Positions 1 through 5,311 of a stretch of DNA of 7,491 nucleotides are shown here, in pieces. Below the pieces are notes generated by a model. The model saw nothing but the letters and a program-made list of their open reading frames with translations. It was not told the DNA's origin and did not search any database. A program made the position numbers and the translations under genes. The first letter of the stretch is position 1. Each line of letters starts with the position of its first letter. The DNA lies in assembly GCA_020444985.1 (NCBI GenBank), contig JAGRHK010000066.1, positions 1 to 7,491 of the forward strand. Reading direction: 5' to 3'. This DNA comes from Candidatus Competibacteraceae bacterium. GTDB taxonomy: Bacteria; Pseudomonadota; Gammaproteobacteria; Competibacterales; Competibacteraceae.

Positions 1-1492
1 TGGCTGACAGCGCGTCGACTTTCTCGCCGTTGATCAGCACGTCCAACTTCACCAACGGCGCGACCTGGAAACGTTCAAAGCTGTACTCAAAGGAAGCGAA
101 TCCCCGGCTCACCGACTTCAACCGGTCAAAGAAATCCATCACCACTTCACTCATGGGCAACTCAAAGCTCAATTGCACCTGACCGCCGGCGTAATGCAAA
201 TCGCGCTGTGCGCCGCGCTTCTCGATACACAACGTGATAATCGCGCCCAGATAATCCTGCGGCGTCAAAATATGCGCCACGATGATGGGTTCGCGAACCT
301 CGGCGATTTCATTCGTCGGCGGCAGCTTGGCGGGATTATCGATCTTCACGATGTCATTTTTAGTGGTCAGCACTTCATAAATCACGGTCGGCGCGGTCGT
401 GACCAGATCGAGATTGTACTCGCGCTCCAGCCGCTCCTGAACGATTTCCATGTGCAGCAGGCCCAGAAAACCGCAACGAAAACCAAAGCCCATTGCCTGC
501 GAGGTTTCCGGCTCGAAAAATAGCGAGGCGTCGTTCAAGCGCAATTTCTGCAACGCCTCGCGCAAGTTGCCGAAATCGTCTGAATCGACAGGGAACAGCC
601 CAGCGAACACCCGAGGCTGCACTTTCTGGAAACCGGGCAGTGCTTCGCTCGCCGGACGATCAGCGCCAGTGAGCGTATCTCCGACCGGCGCTCCATCGAT
701 ATCCTTGATCCCGGCGATCACATAGCCTACTTCACCGGCTTTTAATACCGGCTGAGCGGTGCGCTTGGGCGTAAAAATCCCCACGCCTTCTACCTGAAAG
801 GTCCGTCCGGTGGACATGACCTGAATCTTTTGCTTGGGAACGATTCGCCCATCCACCACGCGCACCAGCGAGATCACTCCGACGAAGTTATCGAACCAGG
901 AGTCGATGATCAGCGCCTTAAGCGCCCCGTCCGGTTGCCCTTTGGGCGCTGGAACATGAGCGGCAATCGCCTCCAGCAAATCCTCAACGCCCAGCCCTGA
1001 TTTGGCGCTGACCCGCAGAGCGTGGCTGGCGTCCAGGCCAATGATATCGCCGATCTCGTGCGCGACCCGCTCCGGATCCGCTGAAGGCAGATCAATCTTG
1101 TTGAGCACCGGCAATACTTCCAGACCCTGCTCAATGGCGGTGTAGCAGTTAGCAACGCTTTGCGCTTCAACCCCCTGAGCCGCATCAACCACTAACAGCG
1201 CACCTTCGCAAGCGGCCAGCGAACGAGAGACCTCATAAGAAAAGTCCACATGTCCTGGCGTATCGATGATATTGAATTGATAGATATGGCCGTCGCGGGC
1301 TGGATAACGCAATGAGACGCTCTGCGCCTTGATCGTGATGCCGCGCTCACGCTCCAGCTCCATGGAATCGAGTACTTGATTAGCCATTTCCCGTTGGCTC
1401 AAACCACCACAAATCTGGATGAACCGATCGGCCAGCGTGGACTTGCCATGGTCAATATGGGCGATGATTGAAAAGTTGCGAATGTAATCCAT
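1..1492 (-). CDS. lepA: Elongation factor 4 (LepA), 3' part cut off by window edge
   Basis: Translational GTPase that acts on the ribosome (EF4, implicated in back-translocation and 30S biogenesis). The ATG at 1490-1492 opens MDYIRNFSIIAHIDHGKST, which matches the LepA N-terminus. The visible 497 codons contain the G1 loop AHIDHGKS (residues 11-18), the switch motif GITIK (51-55), DTPGH (77-81), NKID (131-134) and SAK (162-164). Domain II and the EF-G-like domains follow, with the strongly conserved stretches IIDSWFDN, LNDASLFFEPE and GFGFRCGFLGLLHMEI. LepA is usually about 600 residues, so about 100 C-terminal residues, including most of the LepA-specific C-terminal domain, lie beyond base 1. 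A GGAG sequence sits 3 bases before the ATG, a rather short spacing. It follows rseC at 147 bases on the same strand, as lepA follows rseC in E. coli. No frameshift or missing motif was seen. Confidence 0.97.
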   Translation of the reverse strand, partial: MDYIRNFSIIAHIDHGKSTLADRFIQICGGLSQREMANQVLDSMELERERGITIKAQSVSLRYPARDGHIYQFNIIDTPGHVDFSYEVSRSLAACEGALLVVDAAQGVEAQSVANCYTAIEQGLEVLPVLNKIDLPSADPERVAHEIGDIIGLDASHALRVSAKSGLGVEDLLEAIAAHVPAPKGQPDGALKALIIDSWFDNFVGVISLVRVVDGRIVPKQKIQVMSTGRTFQVEGVGIFTPKRTAQPVLKAGEVGYVIAGIKDIDGAPVGDTLTGADRPASEALPGFQKVQPRVFAGLFPVDSDDFGNLREALQKLRLNDASLFFEPETSQAMGFGFRCGFLGLLHMEIVQERLEREYNLDLVTTAPTVIYEVLTTKNDIVKIDNPAKLPPTNEIAEVREPIIVAHILTPQDYLGAIITLCIEKRGAQRDLHYAGGQVQLSFELPMSEVVMDFFDRLKSVSRGFASFEYSFERFQVAPLVKLDVLINGEKVDALSA

Positions 1493-1552
1493 AAACTCCA
1501 CTAGCGTCTGGCGACCGGTCTAACGATTTCCTGCTGCCGGCGCAGCTTGGGC

Positions 1553-1584
1553 TTCCAACACCGGTTGGAATGGGCAAAATGCCC
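1553..1584 (-). other. Two tandem hairpins in the lepA leader
   Basis: Two perfect inverted repeats lie side by side between rseC and lepA. TTCCAAC (1553-1559) pairs with GTTGGAA (1564-1570) across a 4-base loop. One base further on, GGGCA (1572-1576) pairs with TGCCC (1580-1584) across a 3-base loop. Neither is followed by a T-run on the minus strand, so an intrinsic terminator is unlikely. They could be an RNA processing or stability element between rseC and lepA, or one copy of a dispersed intergenic repeat. The pairing is read directly; the role is unknown. Confidence 0.5.
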
Positions 1585-1630
1585 GCTCTACATCACAGCA
1601 ACTTGGGTAAGCCGTTTGAAGGAAGGGTGG

Positions 1631-1636
1631 ATTATA
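1631..1636 (-). promoter_or_regulatory. Candidate sigma-70 -10 box for lepA
   Basis: The minus strand reads TATAAT exactly, 3 bases past the rseC stop codon and about 140 bases before the lepA ATG. No good TTGACA-like -35 box is present at 16-18 bases upstream and there is no TGn extension, so this is a perfect -10 without support. If real, lepA would have its own start in addition to read-through from the rpoE operon. Confidence 0.3.
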
Positions 1637-1639
1637 GCG

Positions 1640-2110
1640 TCATTGCAGCGTTGAAGGCATATCCCTGACAATCCGGTGCGCTCGCCGCAGTACGATTGGC
1701 TGGAACTGGGCATCATCCCGCCAGCGCCGCGACGCAGCGCGCACCACCAGAAAACCCAGCCCTAGCCCCAACCCTCCCAGCAAAATCACCGGTTCCTCAC
1801 CAGCGCTGGCGAACGTGGCTTCGCCGAGCAGCGCCCCGGCCAACATCAACGCCAACGGCACAAGATAAGCCAGCAACGCCCCACGCAACAACACGCCATC
1901 CGCCAGACCGACGATGACCTCGTCACCCGGTCGCAGCGGCAGATCTGAAATCGCTCGCGTTCGCATCTGGCGTCCGCTCCATATCTTGGCCAGCGTTGCG
2001 GTGCCACAACCACCGCTGACCTGACAACTTCCACAAGCCGACCGACGTTCAATTTCCACCCAGGCGTAGCCATCGCCAGCCTCCGCCACTCTCGCCTGTT
2101 CCTCGATCAT
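1640..2110 (-). CDS. rseC: RseC/MucC family inner-membrane regulator of sigma-E
   Basis: A 156-residue membrane protein of the RseC/MucC family, encoded last in the sigma-E operon. In E. coli RseC is a minor positive modulator of sigma-E and has also been linked to the SoxR-reducing system and thiamine synthesis; its biochemical role is not settled. Visible features are a cytoplasmic N-terminal domain with cysteines at 26, 29 and 35 in the cluster ACGSCQVSGGCG, typical of the family and a possible metal or redox site, then two hydrophobic helices at about 73-95 and 107-123, and a basic C-terminal tail. Length is close to E. coli RseC (159). Its ATG overlaps the rseB stop by 4 bases (ATGA), so translation is probably coupled. 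Position directly after rseB supports the call. Confidence 0.93.
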   Translation of the reverse strand: MIEEQARVAEAGDGYAWVEIERRSACGSCQVSGGCGTATLAKIWSGRQMRTRAISDLPLRPGDEVIVGLADGVLLRGALLAYLVPLALMLAGALLGEATFASAGEEPVILLGGLGLGLGFLVVRAASRRWRDDAQFQPIVLRRAHRIVRDMPSTLQ

Positions 2111-3135
2111 GGATGCACAACCTCCTCTGGGGCATATCGAATCGAAGTCGCAATGCGTTGCACCGTCGCGGTGGGCACTTCACCCACCACCAGGACCTGG
2201 TGTCCGGCTACTACCCGGCCAAAAGCATTCATTGAGCCAAACCGCGATGCCCCTTGTAATACCGGGAGCTGATTATCCAGCTTTTCCAGAAATACCGAGA
2301 TCGTGGCAAGACCATCGGCAAACACCAAATGTTCGGTTGGGTGTTGCCCGGAAGCTTCTGTGAAGTGATTGTGCAACACCTTGGAAAACCCTTCGGGCAA
2401 CATTCCAACTTGCCAAGCAGACTTCGCGACAGGTTCGCCGGCTGAAAGCGGCGGATCTGGACTGCCCGGCGCTGAGGTCGACGCCTCTTCTGGCGACAAG
2501 ACTGGAGATTGAAAAGCAGACTCGTCGATCTGCGATTTAACCTGCACGTCAATAAACATCAATTGTTCCACGAGCTGACCCTGCTCATCCAGCAGCGCCG
2601 AACGCAGCAACATGCCGTTATGTTCATCCAGCCATAAGCGATAGCCGAATCGCCAGGCATCCCGGGGTTTAATGGCAATCACCCGCGTTTCCAGACCAGC
2701 GATGCGATCCTCGCCGAGCATCTCGAAAGCATAATAATTTTCCAACCGCCCCAATTCACGAGGAATCGGCAAGGGAAAGGGGGAACTCTGATAATCGCTG
2801 CCAGGAAGAGTTGCCTGTTGTCGTGGCAGCAAGCAAATGACCTGGTTATCTGCCACGACGACTTCACGAGGCGGACCGTTCAGGGAAAACAGCCGTTGTC
2901 GCTCGCCATTGGGACCGCTGCCATGAATAATCCGCATGGACTCTACATGAGGGCCTTGAATATAGACGAAGGTGCCTTCGTAATTCAGCGTTTGCCTGGC
3001 CTCAATCATCCGCTCCAACCATTGCCGCGCTGCTTTGGTCGCTGACGGGGAGGGATCGATTGTCCAGCCAACAAGGGGAGACAGCGAACCGGCGGCGAGC
3101 GCCAAAGCGGCGCAAGTCAACAATTTTCGCTTCAT
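2107..3135 (-). CDS. rseB: RseB/MucB periplasmic sensor that protects RseA
   Basis: Periplasmic negative regulator of sigma-E. In E. coli RseB binds the periplasmic part of RseA and shields it from the protease DegS; lipopolysaccharide intermediates displace it. The 342-residue product begins MKRKLL followed by a hydrophobic run to about residue 23, a Sec signal peptide. The N-terminal MucB/RseB lipoprotein-like domain covers about 35-210, with NYEGTFVYIQG (51-61), WRFGYRLWLDEHNGMLLRS (161-179) and a MFIDVQV strand. A Ser/Pro-rich linker follows (about 211-238), then the smaller C-terminal RseA-binding domain (about 239-336), with GMLPEGF (244-250) and HLVFADGLATISVFLE (269-284). It is about 24 residues longer than E. 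coli RseB (318); the linker probably accounts for much of that. It starts 11 bases after the rseA stop with no clear Shine-Dalgarno sequence, so coupling to rseA translation is likely. Confidence 0.95.
   Translation of the reverse strand: MKRKLLTCAALALAAGSLSPLVGWTIDPSPSATKAARQWLERMIEARQTLNYEGTFVYIQGPHVESMRIIHGSGPNGERQRLFSLNGPPREVVVADNQVICLLPRQQATLPGSDYQSSPFPLPIPRELGRLENYYAFEMLGEDRIAGLETRVIAIKPRDAWRFGYRLWLDEHNGMLLRSALLDEQGQLVEQLMFIDVQVKSQIDESAFQSPVLSPEEASTSAPGSPDPPLSAGEPVAKSAWQVGMLPEGFSKVLHNHFTEASGQHPTEHLVFADGLATISVFLEKLDNQLPVLQGASRFGSMNAFGRVVAGHQVLVVGEVPTATVQRIATSIRYAPEEVVHP
2121..2126 (-). promoter_or_regulatory. Strong ribosome binding site for rseC inside rseB
   Basis: The minus strand reads AGGAGG, a perfect Shine-Dalgarno match, within the last codons of rseB and 10 bases before the rseC ATG. 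It fixes the rseC start at the ATGA overlap and suggests rseC can also recruit ribosomes independently of rseB translation. Confidence 0.6.
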
Positions 3136-3146
3136 TCGCGAGGATG

Positions 3147-3758
3147 TCAGTGAGAGACTTGATAGCCGACCATGCGCACATAGGGCAGCATGCCATTCAC
3201 GCTGTTCCTGGAGGCATAGCCATTATGGTTCACCAGATAGCTGTTTAATCGAGCTTCAACCGGTTGTTCGTTGACGTCGCCTGTCACCTCAGTCAGCGCC
3301 GCCGCCTGGGCGGGGAGAGCGGTCGTTGTAGCAGGAGAAGAAATATCAGCAGTCAACAGGGCCGTAGGCGCAAAGGTAGCACTCTGGTTCAGTTTCAATC
3401 CGAACAGAGCCACCAGAACCACCGAAGCTGCGAGCGCGAAACCTGTGACCGGCTTATACCAGGACGGCAGCGGTCGAGAAGCGGCGCGTGGCAGCGGCTC
3501 ATTGGCTACCGCTTGACAAATGCGATCAGTGAAGCAGGTATCCAGCGCCGTGGGGACATGGCCCTGCATAGCATCGCTGATCAGATGATAGCGCTCCCAA
3601 CGCTCTTGCCAATCACCATCCCGACTTAACCGACGCAACGCCAAGAGAATCTCCGTATCAGCCAGTTCACCATCAACCATTGCTGAAAGTTGGCTGGCGA
3701 CAATATCGATGGAGGGAGTAGTTAGCGCTGAGATTTCTTTAGCCATTTTATCAGCCAT
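3147..3758 (-). CDS. rseA: RseA/MucA anti-sigma-E factor
   Basis: Single-pass inner-membrane anti-sigma factor that sequesters sigma-E; in the known pathway DegS and then RseP cleave it under envelope stress. The 203-residue protein has the cytoplasmic anti-sigma domain at about 21-90, with QLSAMVDGELADTE (23-36) and WERYHLISDAMQGH (54-67), which closely resemble E. coli LSALMDGE and WESYHLIRDSMRG. One transmembrane helix lies at about 103-121 (FALAASVVLVALFGL core). A Thr/Ala-rich periplasmic stretch follows, ending in a conserved RLNSYLVNHNGYA (170-182) and GMLPYVRMVGY (189-199) segment of MucA type, probably the RseB-binding tail. The start at 3758 has AGGA 7 bases upstream (3766-3769). 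A second ATG four codons later has no such site. An N-terminal extension of about 20 residues precedes the domain compared with E. coli. Confidence 0.95.
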   Translation of the reverse strand: MADKMAKEISALTTPSIDIVASQLSAMVDGELADTEILLALRRLSRDGDWQERWERYHLISDAMQGHVPTALDTCFTDRICQAVANEPLPRAASRPLPSWYKPVTGFALAASVVLVALFGLKLNQSATFAPTALLTADISSPATTTALPAQAAALTEVTGDVNEQPVEARLNSYLVNHNGYASRNSVNGMLPYVRMVGYQVSH

Positions 3759-3773
3759 GACTCTATCCTGAAA

Positions 3774-4349
3774 CTAGCTCAGTAGTGGACGCAGTTTGGC
3801 GTCAATCGATTCCCGGGCCCGAAAAATTCGGGAACGCACCGTACCGATTGGACACCCCATGGTTTGGGCGATTTCTTCGTAGCTCATGCCCTCAAGCTCT
3901 CGAAGCGTAATTGCGGTTCGCAAATCTTCTGGCAACTCTTCAATCGCCCTGAACACAGTCGCCTCGATTTCGTCCTTGAGCAGGAGTCTTTCAGGAGTCT
4001 CATACTCTTTGAGCAGAGACTGGCCTTCATATTGTTCAGCCTCTTGGGCGTCGATATCGGAACCCGGCGGACGCCGGCCTTGCGCAACCAGATAGTTTTT
4101 GGCTGTATTGATGGCAATTCGATAGAGCCAGGTATAGAACGCGCTGTCTCCACGAAAGCCCGGCAAAGCGCGATACGCCTTGAGGAAGGCCTCCTGGGAT
4201 ACATCCAAAGCTTCGCTTGGATCATGCACATAGCGGGAGATCAATTTAATAATCTTGTACTGGTACTTGCGCACCAGCAGATCGAACGCGCTTTTGTCGC
4301 CTTTCTGTACCCTTTGGACCAGTTCTCGATCCAGATGCCCTTCGCCCAT
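3774..4349 (-). CDS. rpoE: Extracytoplasmic-stress sigma factor sigma-E (RpoE/AlgU)
   Basis: ECF sigma factor that directs RNA polymerase to envelope-stress promoters. The ATG at 4347-4349 gives 191 residues, exactly the E. coli RpoE length, starting MGEGHLDRELVQRVQKGD. Region 2 (about 20-88) has DVSQEAFLKAYRAL and FRGDSAFYTWLYRIAINTAK. NYLVAQGRRPP is nearly identical to E. coli. Region 4 (about 135-185) has LPEDLRTAITLRELEGMSYE and the DNA-recognition helix GCPIGTVRSRIFRARE. The frame stays open upstream to 4397, but the Shine-Dalgarno sequence, the family length and the promoter position all favour 4349. It is first in the rpoE-rseA-rseB-rseC cluster, and the rseA start lies 15 bases past its stop, so sigma and anti-sigma are made together. 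No key residue appears to be missing. Confidence 0.97.
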   Translation of the reverse strand: MGEGHLDRELVQRVQKGDKSAFDLLVRKYQYKIIKLISRYVHDPSEALDVSQEAFLKAYRALPGFRGDSAFYTWLYRIAINTAKNYLVAQGRRPPGSDIDAQEAEQYEGQSLLKEYETPERLLLKDEIEATVFRAIEELPEDLRTAITLRELEGMSYEEIAQTMGCPIGTVRSRIFRARESIDAKLRPLLS

Positions 4350-4358
4350 CCGGGCAGA

Positions 4359-4365
4359 CCCCTTT
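4359..4365 (-). promoter_or_regulatory. Ribosome binding site fixing the rpoE start
   Basis: The minus strand reads AAAGGGG, 9 bases before the ATG at 4349. It supports that start over the in-frame upstream codon at 4397, which would lie about at or before the predicted transcription start. Confidence 0.6.
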
Positions 4366-4398
4366 CGACTCAATGGCAATCTCCATGCGACCGTCACG

Positions 4399-4425
4399 GT
4401 AGACCAATGGCTATTACGTAAGTTC
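4399..4425 (-). promoter_or_regulatory. Sigma-E-dependent autoregulatory promoter of the rpoE operon
   Basis: On the minus strand GAACTT (4420-4425) is followed after exactly 16 bases by TCTAC (4399-4403). The known sigma-E/AlgU consensus is GAACTT, 16 bases, then TCTGA or TCTAA, so the -35 is perfect and the -10 matches at four of five positions. The start of transcription would be near 4392, giving a leader of about 44 bases before rpoE. The known rpoE and algU genes are autoregulated through such a promoter, and the placement here is as expected. Confidence 0.8.
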
Positions 4426-4616
4426 GCAGACTCGCCGGGATATGATTATCGTTATGGTGTTTGGATAAACAGAGCACGACACTGCTCCGGTGTCCAATGC
4501 GGTAACCCCAGCGCCTTGGAACGATACCTTATTCCTGGAATGACCCACAAGTCATGACTTCATTTATTGAATCACCGTTGAACGGGCAACGCCAACGAAC
4601 GCGCAGATCTGACGCC

Positions 4617-4792
4617 TTGACATCCTCCCCGGCCCGAAGGCTGGCGATTCTTATAGCGCTCTCATCCGCACAAAGCACGCGGACCGGCTCGGGCGGCTGA
4701 AGAGCGTTGAGGGGATCGTGGAGCACACTGTACCGTGTACCGCCGCTATGCGCGGGAGTTCCTCTAGCGCGGTGGCGTGCTCCCGTCTCCAT
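4617..4792 (-). mobile_element. Relic of an IS200/IS605-family (TnpB-type) element, right end
   Basis: The minus strand carries a small hairpin, CCAGCC-TTCG-GGCCGG (4629-4644, one mismatch), followed directly by GGAGGATGTCAA ending at 4617. From memory this is the usual right-end signature of IS200/IS605-family elements carrying tnpB. The transposase should lie upstream on this strand (higher coordinates), but no intact tnpB is present. Reading 4800 to 4700 gives LLLEKWRREHATALEELPRI, then, after a shift of frame, SVLHDPLNAL. This weakly resembles the N-terminal part of TnpB proteins (KWRREH, VHxTVLxD), as if an internal deletion joined it to the right end. The left end could not be located. 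An open frame over 4529-4792 crosses the element end into flanking DNA and is not believed to be a gene. Alternatives are a non-autonomous palindrome-associated element or chance similarity. Confidence 0.45.
4720..4783. repeat. Long imperfect inverted repeat within the IS relic
   Basis: GGAGCAC (4720-4726) is the exact reverse complement of GTGCTCC (4777-4783). Inside it ACCGCCGCTA (4739-4748) pairs with TAGCGCGGT (4765-4773) with one bulged base. Together they can form a two-tier stem closed by a 16-base loop. There is no T-run beside it on either strand, so it does not look like an intrinsic terminator. In transcripts from the minus strand it would lie directly upstream of the right-end hairpin, the region where TnpB elements encode their guide (omega) RNA scaffold. 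Confidence 0.5.
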
Positions 4793-4848
4793 TTTTCAAG
4801 CAATAATAAGACTTGACCTTAGCCTAATGAGCCATAAGTATTAATTCA

Positions 4849-4854
4849 TATAAT
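4849..4854 (+). promoter_or_regulatory. Candidate -10 box for the small membrane-protein ORF
   Basis: TATAAT is read exactly on the plus strand, 15 bases before the TTG codon at 4870 and 36 before the ATG at 4891. No matching -35 lies at 16-18 bases. A TTGACC at 4813-4818 is too far away at 30 bases. The region is AT-rich, so a chance match is quite possible. Confidence 0.25.
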
Positions 4855-4890
4855 ATCTGGTTTTTAACATTGGCTTATTACTCTGTGAGA

Positions 4891-5190
4891 ATGACGACAA
4901 TTCAGAATGCAGGTTTTTCGTTGATTGAAGTCTTGATATTGAGAATTTCAGCTATATTATTCTTAATATCAGTTGTTTTAAATGATGAAGACTATATTGT
5001 TATAAGTAATGGAAGGCCCGCTATCGGAGTGCTCGGTTTATTGCTAACTGCTTGTGCTCTAGGCTCAATTGCAATTAAGAATTCCTTTACAGAAAAAACA
5101 AAGCACAATACATCTGGCAGTAAACCTTTATATACTTGGGATATGGTCATTATTGGGATTATTGGGATTATTGGGATTATTTTTTTATAA
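4891..5190 (+). CDS. Small multi-helix membrane protein of unknown function with pilin-like N-terminus
   Basis: Not recognised as a known family. From the ATG at 4891 it encodes 99 residues; a TTG at 4870 would add 7 (MAYYSVR). It has no convincing Shine-Dalgarno sequence at either start. Three hydrophobic segments are visible, counted from the ATG: about 9-30 (FSLIEVLILRISAILFLISV), about 44-64 (IGVLGLLLTACALGSIAI) and about 85-99 (MVIIGIIGIIGIIFL), the last ending at the C-terminus. The opening MTTIQNAG-FSLIEVLI has the form of a type IV prepilin cleavage site (Gly at -1, Phe at +1, Glu at +5). However, the Arg at +10 and the two later helices do not fit a pilin. Composition is far more AT-rich than its neighbours and it is the only gene on the plus strand, which suggests horizontal transfer. 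It could be a real small membrane protein, a fusion of a pilin head with another gene, or a decaying remnant. Confidence 0.5.
   Translation: MTTIQNAGFSLIEVLILRISAILFLISVVLNDEDYIVISNGRPAIGVLGLLLTACALGSIAIKNSFTEKTKHNTSGSKPLYTWDMVIIGIIGIIGIIFL
5149..5181 (+). repeat. 9-base tandem repeat encoding Ile-Ile-Gly
   Basis: ATTATTGGG occurs three times perfectly in a row (5149-5175), followed by a partial fourth copy (ATTATT). It is in frame with the small membrane-protein ORF and encodes the repeated IIG of its last hydrophobic segment. Because the unit is 9 bases, copy-number changes would lengthen or shorten the helix without breaking the frame. Confidence 0.85.
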
Positions 5191-5258
5191 TTAACCGCAT
5201 ATAGAATCTCTTTACAAGTTGTAGATTAGATATGGCAATCACCCCGATACAGTGGCTG

Positions 5259-5286
5259 AAACCCGCACCACGCTGGCTGCGGGTTT
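5259..5286 (-). terminator. Hairpin downstream of pyk, probable terminator
   Basis: AAACCCGCA (5259-5267) pairs perfectly with TGCGGGTTT (5278-5286). The inner CCA (5268-5270) and TGG (5274-5276) can add three pairs with one bulged C. On the minus strand the stem begins 25 bases after the pyk stop and its descending arm ends in TTT only, so the U-tract is short and termination may be partial. The palindrome could also act on plus-strand transcripts from the small membrane-protein ORF. Between 5191 and 5258 nothing else was recognised. Confidence 0.55.
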
Positions 5287-5311
5287 GGAGGTCATCACGC
5301 ATACGGCGTTC

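Noticed and set aside
173..725. Plus-strand open frames opposite lepA
   Set aside because: They are antisense to a well-conserved gene and have no recognisable protein features.
4350..4397. Longer rpoE starting at 4397 (16 extra residues)
   Set aside because: The extension has no counterpart in RpoE, the Shine-Dalgarno sequence fits 4349, and the predicted transcript begins near 4392.
4445..4450. GATAAT on the minus strand upstream of rpoE as a second, sigma-70 promoter
   Set aside because: The hexamers 16-18 bases upstream do not resemble TTGACA; the sigma-E match downstream is far stronger.
4529..4792. An 87-codon open frame on the minus strand (starting METGARHRARG)
   Set aside because: It runs across the IS right-end hairpin into flanking DNA, has no recognisable domain, and has low-complexity Arg/Pro/Ala composition typical of chance frames in GC-rich DNA.
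5149..5181. Short tandem units as a possible CRISPR or phage attachment site
   Set aside because: Units are 9 bases with no spacers, and they are in frame with the ORF; this is a simple coding tandem repeat.
4891..5190. Calling the small ORF a type IV pilin
   Set aside because: Only the first 16 residues fit; an Arg at +10, two more hydrophobic segments and no globular pilin domain argue against it.
5181..5190. T-run at the end of the small ORF as an intrinsic terminator
   Set aside because: No GC-rich stem precedes the T-run; it is part of the coding sequence up to the TAA.
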